Shown here: one piece after another, positions 1 through 5,715 of the stretch
How positions within the stretch are numbered: the stretch's first letter is position 1
Layout of the letters: each line of letters opens with the position of its first letter
NCBI GenBank assembly: GCA_019117285.1
Contig: DXAA01000010.1
Location: 1 to 36,999, forward strand
Direction: 5' to 3'
DNA length: 36,999 bases
Source: Candidatus Limosilactobacillus intestinigallinarum
GTDB taxonomy: Bacteria > Bacillota > Bacilli > Lactobacillales > Lactobacillaceae
Notes under the pieces: model-generated
Seen by the model: only the letters and a program-made list of their open reading frames with translations
Told to the model about the DNA's origin: nothing
Database searches by the model: none
Program-made: the position numbers and the translations under genes

Positions 1-76
1 ACATCTGCCACAGTTGTTCCCTTTGCTGAGCATTGGGATATAGGCGGAGTTTAATGCCTTTTATAATCTGCACCAT
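1..76 (-). CDS. tnpB: TnpB-like IS200/IS605-family protein, N-terminal fragment (cut by window edge)
   Basis: The minus-strand frame opens at an ATG at 76-74 and runs off the left edge after 25 codons. It contains IKLRLYPNAQQREQLWQM, which I recognise as the N-terminal signature of TnpB/OrfB proteins of IS200/IS605-type elements (RNA-guided nucleases carried by transposons). A second in-frame ATG lies at 88-86, but GGTGG five bases before the ATG at 76 favours the shorter start. An AT-rich region with a TATAAT-like box near 155-165 lies upstream. Whether the gene is intact, and whether tnpA or the element's right end is present, cannot be seen. Confidence 0.72.
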   Translation of the reverse strand, partial: MVQIIKGIKLRLYPNAQQREQLWQM

Positions 77-192
77 TTCTACCACCATTCCTTCATCAGC
101 GGTCAGTCAACAAAGTTAATTAACATCTAAAAACTAATCGTTCTGTTAAGTATATTATATCATATCTCAAAACATACGTTCGATTAAAAGCT

Positions 193-241
193 AAAAAAGG
201 CGGCAATTCATCACGTCCTTAAAAGAACGTGTTTCCTTGCC
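193..241 (-). terminator. Second terminator-like hairpin downstream of the metalloprotease gene
   Basis: Read on the minus strand, GGCAA pairs with TTGCC around an inner CACGTTC/GGACGTG stem with a TTTTAA loop. GCC and a six-T run follow. It may back up the terminator at 247-293, or be a structured end of the IS605-type element to the left. Confidence 0.5.
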
Positions 242-246
242 TGTTT

Positions 247-293
247 TCAAAAAAGCTGTGCACTTCAGTTTGCTACTGAGGTGGACAGCTTTT
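247..293 (-). terminator. Rho-independent terminator of the metalloprotease gene
   Basis: Minus-strand AAAAGCTGTCCACCTCAGT pairs with ACTGAAGTGCACAGCTTTT around a five-base loop, and six Ts follow. The 5' arm lies in the last codons of the upstream gene and its stop codon starts the 3' arm, so terminator and coding sequence overlap. Confidence 0.85.
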
Positions 294-1017
294 CTGTAAG
301 TTCGGCCTGTTGATTGTTAGCGTTGTTATTATCGTTAGTATTAGTCTGCGGGTTCTGGGTATACAACTTCCTAACGGCTGCAACGTCGGCTGGCTGGATC
401 GTATAGAAGGAACCGGCTGGTTGCATGACCGAGGTACCATTGTTGTGTTGGAGGCCAATCGCATGCCCCAATTCATGTTCCGCAGTGTTGATCACCCGCT
501 GCTGAGAATAGCCGTAGCTGGGGTCGAGTAGGTAGCCAGCATTGAGCTGCACATCTGCGTGGGTGATATATCCGGTCAGCGCATTGGTTGTTGAGTTGGT
601 CAGTCCGGCGGCGTTATCGTTATTTTCATTAATGGCCGTGATCGTGATGTCGGCCTTGGATTTGTCGTTAATCTGTTGGAAGGTAAAGGCCCCGGTGCGG
701 TTCCACTGGCTGATAGCCGATTCTGCGGCGTTCCGCAGGATTGGGCTGCTGAGGTCAACATAGACCGTTGCCGTGGGTTGGGGCCACCGCGCTCCCGTTG
801 TCGCATCACTATGACTGGAATCGACCCGCTGGGTGGCTTCTGGTGCCTTTCTGCCGGTGAGCTTGTTGAGGCCATTGTAGGTGACTACCTGGACATCATG
901 GATAGCAACGTTGGCATATTGCTGAAAGAACGGACTATTCTGATAGAACCAGATCAGAGCCCCGAAGGCAAGCAGATAAATTAATGGCAAGAATAGGTGT
1001 TTGCGGATTCCGACCAC
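265..1017 (-). CDS. Membrane-anchored matrixin-like zinc metalloprotease
   Basis: A 250-residue protein with a short basic N-terminus and one hydrophobic segment (about residues 8-25), then an extracellular domain. HELGHAIGLQH matches the metzincin zinc site HExxHxxGxxH, and SVMQP about eight residues later fits the Met-turn, so a matrixin-type (M10/M57-like) peptidase is the best call. The substrate is unknown; the anchor implies action at the cell surface. The tail is Asn/Gln-rich and low in complexity. It is monocistronic, with a TATAAT box at 1043-1038 on the minus strand. The start is uncertain: the annotated GTG overlaps the AGGAGG Shine-Dalgarno, the next ordinary start is a TTG at codon 10, and an ATC at codon 4 has ideal spacing. 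Confidence 0.85.
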   Translation of the reverse strand: MVGIRKHLFLPLIYLLAFGALIWFYQNSPFFQQYANVAIHDVQVVTYNGLNKLTGRKAPEATQRVDSSHSDATTGARWPQPTATVYVDLSSPILRNAAESAISQWNRTGAFTFQQINDKSKADITITAINENNDNAAGLTNSTTNALTGYITHADVQLNAGYLLDPSYGYSQQRVINTAEHELGHAIGLQHNNGTSVMQPAGSFYTIQPADVAAVRKLYTQNPQTNTNDNNNANNQQAELTEKLSTSVAN

Positions 1018-1120
1018 CTCCTAATAATTGAAAGTTTATTATATTGTACCCATTCTTGTCCATAAAAGTGATGATTTAATAATTATTTTGTTGAGATTTA
1101 ATGAATCTATTATGAAATAA

Positions 1121-1150
1121 TTCACAAGGCGGGGTGGGATGCGGTAAAAT
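1121..1150 (+). promoter_or_regulatory. Promoter for the 162-residue hypothetical gene
   Basis: TTCACA (1121-1126) and TAAAAT (1145-1150) are 18 bases apart, just upstream of a GGGAGG ribosome-binding site. The metalloprotease promoter lies on the other strand of the same intergenic region. Confidence 0.5.
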
Positions 1151-1177
1151 AAAGTTAAGAATGGGGGAGGGAGTACA

Positions 1178-1666
1178 ATGGCACATGTTTTTAAAGTCCA
1201 CGTCGTTTTGAGTTGGGGTGAGCAGCGCGACTACCTGGTTGCTAATGATGTGGAGCCGGGTTTGGAGCATCGCCTGGCTACCCGTAAAAATTGGCAAGAG
1301 GTGATGCGGGGAGCATTGATCAACGTACCAGTAGCACCGTACCTCCCCAGTGGCGAGCCGTTACCACCGATTGCAACGGCTAAGGTAATCGACATAACGG
1401 CAGTTCCGGCCGCGGCGACCCCAAAGGACTTACAGCGGACCCGAAGTCAATTTATTATGGCGGCGGTTTGGCAAAATCAGGATGCTGAGACCAACTACAA
1501 TTACTTGCACCATGATTATGTTCCGGCCTCCCAGGAACAGATTAAGGCCGATATCGATTATTGGTGCAACGGAACCGATCCGACGGCGGTTGTGGCGAAG
1601 ACCAAGTTCCGGATTGACGCCCAAAAAAAGAAATTAAAAAAAGAATTGGCAAAAAGGGTTGACTAA
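1178..1666 (+). CDS. Hypothetical protein, 162 residues
   Basis: ATG start eight bases after GGGAGG, in a single clear frame of 162 codons. I do not recognise the family. There is no signal peptide or membrane segment. The N-terminal half begins with beta-prone sequence (FKVHVVLSWG) and has a Pro-rich middle; the C-terminal half is aromatic and acidic (YNYLHHDY, DIDYWCNGTDP) and ends in a Lys-rich helix (KKKLKKELAKR). It is probably a cytoplasmic soluble protein. Its last codons carry the -35 box of the following tRNA-Gln promoter, so the two units are packed tightly. No terminator separates it from the tRNA, so read-through into the tRNA is possible. Confidence 0.75.
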   Translation: MAHVFKVHVVLSWGEQRDYLVANDVEPGLEHRLATRKNWQEVMRGALINVPVAPYLPSGEPLPPIATAKVIDITAVPAAATPKDLQRTRSQFIMAAVWQNQDAETNYNYLHHDYVPASQEQIKADIDYWCNGTDPTAVVAKTKFRIDAQKKKLKKELAKRVD

Positions 1667-1687
1667 TTCCGGATTATTCTGTATAGT
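1659..1687 (+). promoter_or_regulatory. tRNA-Gln promoter
   Basis: TTGACT (1659-1664) and TATAGT (1682-1687) are 17 bases apart, about 28 bases before the tRNA. The -35 box overlaps the stop codon of the preceding gene. Confidence 0.75.
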
Positions 1688-1714
1688 AATGACTGTTGTA
1701 TGAGACAACGTCAT

Positions 1715-1785
1715 TGGGAATTGGCCAAGCGGTAAGGCGCAGGACTCTGAATCCTGGATCACTGGTTCGAACCCAGTATTCCCAA
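1715..1785 (+). tRNA. tRNA-Gln (anticodon CTG)
   Basis: A full cloverleaf: acceptor TGGGAAT/ATTCCCA with discriminator A, an anticodon stem CAGGA/TCCTG around loop CTCTGAA (anticodon CTG, reading CAG), and a T arm ACTGG-TTCGAAC-CCAGT. CCA is not encoded. It has its own promoter and terminator. The C34 anticodon reads only the G-ending Gln codon. Confidence 0.93.
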
Positions 1786-1795
1786 CTTAATTTGG

Positions 1796-1835
1796 AAAGT
1801 CGCAATTCAATTATTTGTTGGATTGCGACTTTTTG
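1796..1835 (+). terminator. Terminator of tRNA-Gln
   Basis: AAAGTCGCAATTCAA pairs with TTGGATTGCGACTTT around an AT-rich loop, and a T run follows. The T run also forms part of the -35 region of the next promoter. Confidence 0.85.
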
Positions 1836-1861
1836 TTTTAACCGGTCGCTTTTGTTACAAT
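1833..1861 (+). promoter_or_regulatory. Promoter of the 109-residue hypothetical gene
   Basis: TTGTTT (1833-1838) and TACAAT (1856-1861) are 17 bases apart. The -35 box sits in the T tract of the tRNA-Gln terminator. Confidence 0.6.
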
Positions 1862-1887
1862 GGTGGTTAGAACGAGGAGAAAGAGAA

Positions 1888-2217
1888 ATGGCAAGTAATT
1901 CTGATTCGATTTATTATGTTTTAACAAAGATTAAGCGGCATCCGGAGTTGATTGTGATGCAAAGGGCACGTTACACTAACACAATCATGATCGCGATTGA
2001 TGACCGCCTAAAGATCGCTGATGCAGGGTTCTATTTTCCTGAGCTGTCATTGATGGTTAACCGGCTCTCGAATGATTTCGTGGCTAAAAATGAGGACCTG
2101 TTGGATGACTACTTTGCCAAGACCAACAGTAAGCAGCCGATTTATCACGATGTCTGGGTGACGACCTCCCATTTGCCGGCCAAACGAGCCTACCTGTTAG
2201 AATTATCCTATGAATAA
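1888..2217 (+). CDS. Hypothetical protein, 109 residues
   Basis: The open frame extends upstream through the tRNA, but the supported start is the ATG at 1888, just after GAGGAGAAAGAG and 27 bases from a good -10 box. The 109-residue product begins MASNSDSIYYVLTKIKRHPE. It has no membrane segment or signal peptide and mixes basic (IKRHPELIVMQRARY) and acidic (NEDLLDDYFAK) patches. I do not recognise the family; it looks like a small cytoplasmic protein. It sits alone between two tRNA transcription units and shows no obvious terminator of its own. Confidence 0.72.
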   Translation: MASNSDSIYYVLTKIKRHPELIVMQRARYTNTIMIAIDDRLKIADAGFYFPELSLMVNRLSNDFVAKNEDLLDDYFAKTNSKQPIYHDVWVTTSHLPAKRAYLLELSYE

Positions 2218-2247
2218 ACGGAATTTCAAAAAACTTTTAAATTACGA

Positions 2248-2276
2248 TTGACACTATCGACGGTATAACGTATAAT
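2248..2276 (+). promoter_or_regulatory. Consensus promoter of tRNA-Glu
   Basis: TTGACA (2248-2253) and TATAAT (2271-2276) with a 17-base spacer: a perfect sigma-A promoter, as expected for a stable RNA gene. Confidence 0.88.
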
Positions 2277-2299
2277 TCTTCTTGTACGTTATATGACAT

Positions 2300-2372
2300 T
2301 GCCCGCTGGTCAAATTGGTTAAGACGTCGCCCTCTCAAGGCGGAGTTACGGGTTCGATCCCCGTGCGGGTGA
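2300..2372 (+). tRNA. tRNA-Glu (anticodon CTC)
   Basis: The D arm (GTC/GAC), the anticodon stem TCGCC/GGCGG with loop CTCTCAA (anticodon CTC, reading GAG) and the T arm ACGGG-TTCGATC-CCCGT are all intact. The seven-pair acceptor TGCCCGC/GCGGGTG begins with two wobble pairs, U1-G72 and G2-U71. Discriminator A follows; CCA is not encoded. The UTC isoacceptor that reads GAA is not in this window. Confidence 0.9.
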
Positions 2373-2379
2373 TAGCATC

Positions 2380-2419
2380 GCTCTCATGTCAGCTTAAGTG
2401 CTGGTATGAGAGCTTTTCT
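2380..2419 (+). terminator. Terminator of tRNA-Glu
   Basis: GCTCTCAT pairs with ATGAGAGC, with an inner AGC/GCT pairing, followed by TTTTCTTTT. Confidence 0.85.
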
Positions 2420-2521
2420 TTTGCCATGAATCGATGAAGGGCTCTTAAAAATCATTGTGATTCGTGTTAAACTTTTGAAAGTAATTGATTAATTTTAGGA
2501 TAAGTATTGGTGTTTTAAATT

Positions 2522-3364
2522 ATGCGAGTTAAGAATCTATTTATCATTGTGGCAATCATCGCTGCGGTTTGGTTGGTTATCCGCTACTTTTATCAGGTAA
2601 GAAACCTTCGTCGTGGTTACAACCGCGTAAGTGGGGGCCGGGTCTTCTTAAACTGGTTCTTGGCGATCGTCTTGGTCGTCAGTCTGGTTGGCGTTGGAAT
2701 GACCTCATTTGCTGCTCACCGAACGGAAGGGGTAACACCAAGTAAGACTAGTACCAAGTCCGTATCACCAGCTAAGTCAAATAGTGATAACGATAATGAT
2801 GAAGTAGTGCTGAAATTTAAGAAGTCTGCACGCCTAGATGAAAACGGGGAGGCAAGGGTCAAATTCCTGATTTCACCGCAGACAAAGGTGGTCATCAGGG
2901 GGCACCGCAGTGGCGAAGTCTTTACGACTTTCAAGTCCGGCAAGGGAAGCCGGTCGGTCACGCGTTCGTTTACCTTTGATGTTGCCGGTGACTATGACAT
3001 CACCGCCCAACGTGGGAAACACAAGGTTGTCAAGCACCTGAAGGTTAAGGGACAGGCCCTAGATGACTCATCATCCAGCATGAGTGTCAGTTCGTCCAGC
3101 GAGACACAGTTATCGAGCAGTAGCTCCGCCAGTTCATCGAGTGTTGTTGAATCGCAGAGCAGCAGTAGTACGGACAGCAGTAGTAGTACTACTACTGGTA
3201 GTAACGGCGGTAGCGCCACCCGAAGTAGTCATGTCTACCGGGGAAACGGTTATGGTAGTAGTCATCGCTACTACGGTGGTGCCGGTAGCAGTGCCACCGA
3301 CAGTACGACTGCCAGCAGTGAGAATACGACGGCCGATGGTGGAACCGTCACCGAACAACCATAA
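2522..3364 (+). CDS. Two-TM membrane protein with Ig-like segment and serine-rich tail
   Basis: A 280-residue protein of no family I can name. There are hydrophobic helices at about 5-22 and 42-62, joined by a short basic loop, so both ends should be on the same side; the basic loop suggests the termini face outward. Residues about 94-177 are a beta-rich stretch (VVLKFKKSARL ... DVAGDYDITAQ) resembling an Ig-like fold. Residues about 183-235 are mostly Ser runs, followed by a Gly/Ser/Tyr/Arg stretch and an acidic Thr-rich end. There is no LPxTG anchor. The tail could be a glycosylated wall-spanning stalk (inference). The ATG at 2522 has only a weak ribosome-binding site (GGTG); a TTGAAA/TAGGAT pair near 2475-2500 is a poor promoter candidate. 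Confidence 0.75.
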   Translation: MRVKNLFIIVAIIAAVWLVIRYFYQVRNLRRGYNRVSGGRVFLNWFLAIVLVVSLVGVGMTSFAAHRTEGVTPSKTSTKSVSPAKSNSDNDNDEVVLKFKKSARLDENGEARVKFLISPQTKVVIRGHRSGEVFTTFKSGKGSRSVTRSFTFDVAGDYDITAQRGKHKVVKHLKVKGQALDDSSSSMSVSSSSETQLSSSSSASSSSVVESQSSSSTDSSSSTTTGSNGGSATRSSHVYRGNGYGSSHRYYGGAGSSATDSTTASSENTTADGGTVTEQP

Positions 3365-3371
3365 TAATCGC

Positions 3372-3414
3372 AAGTGCCCGCAGGTATGGAGAACATACTT
3401 GCTGGCACTTTTTT
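3372..3414 (+). terminator. Terminator of the serine-rich protein gene
   Basis: AAGTGCC pairs with GGCACTT outside a GCAGGTATG/CATACTTGC inner stem, followed by a run of Ts. Confidence 0.9.
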
Positions 3415-3416
3415 GG

Positions 3417-3445
3417 TTTAAATTTTTGCCGATCAGTAGTAAAAT
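3417..3445 (+). promoter_or_regulatory. Promoter of the marR-ABC transporter operon
   Basis: TTTAAA (3417-3422) and TAAAAT (3440-3445) are 17 bases apart, about 43 bases before the marR start. An autoregulatory MarR operator might overlap it, but I see no clear palindrome. Confidence 0.45.
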
Positions 3446-3487
3446 AATCAATCGTTATGTACCTAACTATTCTAAGGAAGTGATATT

Positions 3488-3958
3488 GTGACCGTTACGG
3501 ACGAGGAGTTTTTTAAGCACTGGGCTGGTCTGGTGAAGGATATCAACAGCACCATTCAGTGTACTGCCCAGCCATCCAACTTTCGGGGGCAAGGCCGGAT
3601 CATCGGCCTGATCGCCCACCACGAGGGCTGCTCGCAGCGTGAACTGGCGACCCTGGCGGGAGTCAAGCCGGGGTCGTTGACCGAGGTTCTGGAACGCCTG
3701 GAGCGCAATGCGTACGTGATTCGTCGCCGTGACGACCGGGATCGTCGGATCATCCGGGTCGACCTGACCGATCGGGGACGGTGCTTTCATGCCGAGCTGA
3801 CTGCCCAGCGGGCCGCCTTTGTCCACTACCTGCTTAAAAACGTCAGCCCCCAGGAACGTCAACAGTTCGTTCGGGTGGTCGATAAGATTCGGACCCAGCT
3901 CCACGAATACGATGGTGGGTCATTCATGAAAAAAGCGGAAAGGGATGAAGATAATTGA
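3488..3958 (+). CDS. MarR-family transcriptional regulator
   Basis: 156 residues with a GTG start seven bases after AAGGAAG. The centre is a MarR winged helix: SQRELATLAGVKPGSLTEVLERL is the helix-turn-helix, followed by an Arg/Asp-rich wing (RRRDDRDRR) and the usual DLTDRGR motif. MarR proteins bind DNA as dimers and usually repress an adjacent transporter until a ligand binds. The TGA stop overlaps the TTG start of the next gene, so it is translationally coupled to the exporter that follows and very probably controls it. The ligand cannot be predicted. Confidence 0.9.
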   Translation: MTVTDEEFFKHWAGLVKDINSTIQCTAQPSNFRGQGRIIGLIAHHEGCSQRELATLAGVKPGSLTEVLERLERNAYVIRRRDDRDRRIIRVDLTDRGRCFHAELTAQRAAFVHYLLKNVSPQERQQFVRVVDKIRTQLHEYDGGSFMKKAERDEDN

Positions 3959-5715
3959 TTAAGATTGCCAAAAAGAACCTGGTCTGGTGGGCGACCACCC
4001 TGGCCGTGCTCTTCTTACTGGTGCAGGTTGCCTGTGACCTCTATTTGCCGACGATTACCTCTGACCTGGTTGATAAGGGGATTATGCAGCAGAACATGCA
4101 CTTTATCTGGCGTGAAGGTGGTCTGATGTTGCTGGTGGCGGGGATCGGTTTGGTGGCCGCGGCCGGCAACGTCTACTTTGCCGCCACTCAGTCCATGCAG
4201 GTGGGGGAGAAACTTCGCCGCCAGGTCTTCAGCAAGGTGCTGCGTTTCTCCAGCAAGGAGGTCAACACTTTTGGGGATTCATCATTGATCACCCGGTCGA
4301 CCAACGACATCGTGCAGATCCAGAACGTGATGGTCCAGGTCCTGCGAATGATGCTTCAGTCACCGATCATGCTGGTAGCAACCTGCGTACTCGCCTACGT
4401 GCGGGAACCACGGTTGACCCGGGTTTTCCTGATCAGCCTGCCGATTTTGGCGGTGGTCGTGATCGCGGTGATGTACTTTGCGGTGCCACTCTTTAAGAGC
4501 ATTCAGAAGAAGACCGATAAGATCAACCTGGTCTTCCGGGAGGGACTGACCGGGGTGCGGGTCATCCGGGCCTTTCGGCAGGAACAGCGCGAGCAGGACC
4601 GCTTCAAGGCGGCCAACGAGGACTACACCCAGACCGGGATCAAGGCCTTTACCCTGGTCTCCTTCCTCTTCCCGGTGATGACGCTGATCCTAAGCCTGAC
4701 CAACGTCGGGATCATTTTGCTGGGGAGTCACCTGATCGCCAACATGACGATGCAGGTGGGGAACCTGATCGCCTTCATGACCTACGCCACCCAGATCATG
4801 ATCAGTTTCATGATGCTGTCGATGGTCTTCGTCTTTGTTCCCCGGGCTTCGGCTTCGGCCAGCCGGGTCAACGCGGTTCTGGAGATGCCGATCAGTGTGG
4901 CCGATTTGCCGGCGGACCAGCAGGCTAAGCTCGATCCAACGCATCCGGCGGCCCTCAGCTTTGACCACGTCGACTTCCGTTACGATGGGGCAGAAAAGCT
5001 CGCCCTCCAGGACCTTAACTTCAAGGTCCAGGCCGGTCAGACCCTGGCGATCATCGGGGGGACCGGTTCGGGTAAGTCCACCCTGGTCAACCTGATCCCC
5101 CGCCTCTTCAATATCGAAAGTGGCCAGATCAAGGTCGACGGTCAACCGATTGAGCGCCTCAGTCAGCATGATCTTCACCAGGTGATCTCGATTACCCAGC
5201 AGAAGGCGGTCCTCTTCACCGGGACCATCCGTTCCAACCTGCAGTTTGGTAATCCGACGGCCACTGATGATCAGATGTGGCACGCCCTGACGATCGCCCA
5301 GGCAGCCGACTTCGTCAAGGAGGCGGGCGGCCTGGATGCGGTTGTCGAACAAGATGGGGGCAACTTCTCCGGTGGTCAACGCCAGCGGCTGGCAATCGCC
5401 CGGACAATCATCAAGCCGGCCTCCATCTACATCTTCGACGATTCATTCTCGGCCCTCGACTTCAAGACGGATGCCGAGCTGCGGCTGGCCCTGCGCCACG
5501 ATAAGCAGGTCCAACAGGCCGTGACGGTGATCGTCGCCCAGCGGGTCTCCACCGTGGCCGATGCGGACCTGATTATCGTGCTCGATGATGGGAAGGTTGT
5601 TGGCCAGGGGACCCATGCCGAGTTGAAGGCTCACAACAAGACCTACCAGCAGATCGTTAACTCACAGATTCAGAAGGGGGATGAGGAACGTGCGGCGCGC
5701 ACCAGCCAAGACTAG
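3955..5715 (+). CDS. ABC exporter subunit A, type-I half-transporter with degenerate ATPase site
   Basis: 586 residues: six membrane helices (about 1-300), then a nucleotide-binding domain with Walker A GGTGSGKST (368-376), signature FSGGQ (471-475), Walker B IYIFDD (491-496) and SALD D-loop. The catalytic Glu after Walker B is Asp (D496) and the H-loop His is Gln (Q529, VAQRVS). This pattern is known for the degenerate half of heterodimeric exporters such as LmrCD, BmrCD and TM287/288. The TTG start (3955) overlaps the marR stop, and its partner follows with a 35-base overlap. It probably exports drugs or amphipathic compounds; no adjacent peptide substrate is visible. Codons are strongly GC-ending. 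Confidence 0.92.
   Translation: MIKIAKKNLVWWATTLAVLFLLVQVACDLYLPTITSDLVDKGIMQQNMHFIWREGGLMLLVAGIGLVAAAGNVYFAATQSMQVGEKLRRQVFSKVLRFSSKEVNTFGDSSLITRSTNDIVQIQNVMVQVLRMMLQSPIMLVATCVLAYVREPRLTRVFLISLPILAVVVIAVMYFAVPLFKSIQKKTDKINLVFREGLTGVRVIRAFRQEQREQDRFKAANEDYTQTGIKAFTLVSFLFPVMTLILSLTNVGIILLGSHLIANMTMQVGNLIAFMTYATQIMISFMMLSMVFVFVPRASASASRVNAVLEMPISVADLPADQQAKLDPTHPAALSFDHVDFRYDGAEKLALQDLNFKVQAGQTLAIIGGTGSGKSTLVNLIPRLFNIESGQIKVDGQPIERLSQHDLHQVISITQQKAVLFTGTIRSNLQFGNPTATDDQMWHALTIAQAADFVKEAGGLDAVVEQDGGNFSGGQRQRLAIARTIIKPASIYIFDDSFSALDFKTDAELRLALRHDKQVQQAVTVIVAQRVSTVADADLIIVLDDGKVVGQGTHAELKAHNKTYQQIVNSQIQKGDEERAARTSQD

Noticed and set aside
1696-1887. Upstream extension of the 109-residue protein through the tRNA-Gln gene
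   Set aside because: The extension would translate the tRNA and its terminator. The ATG at 1888 has the ribosome-binding site and promoter.
3064-3330. Serine-codon repeats considered as a CRISPR or satellite array
   Set aside because: The repeats are short AGT/AGC/TCA serine codons in frame with no spacers, explained by the protein's low-complexity tail.
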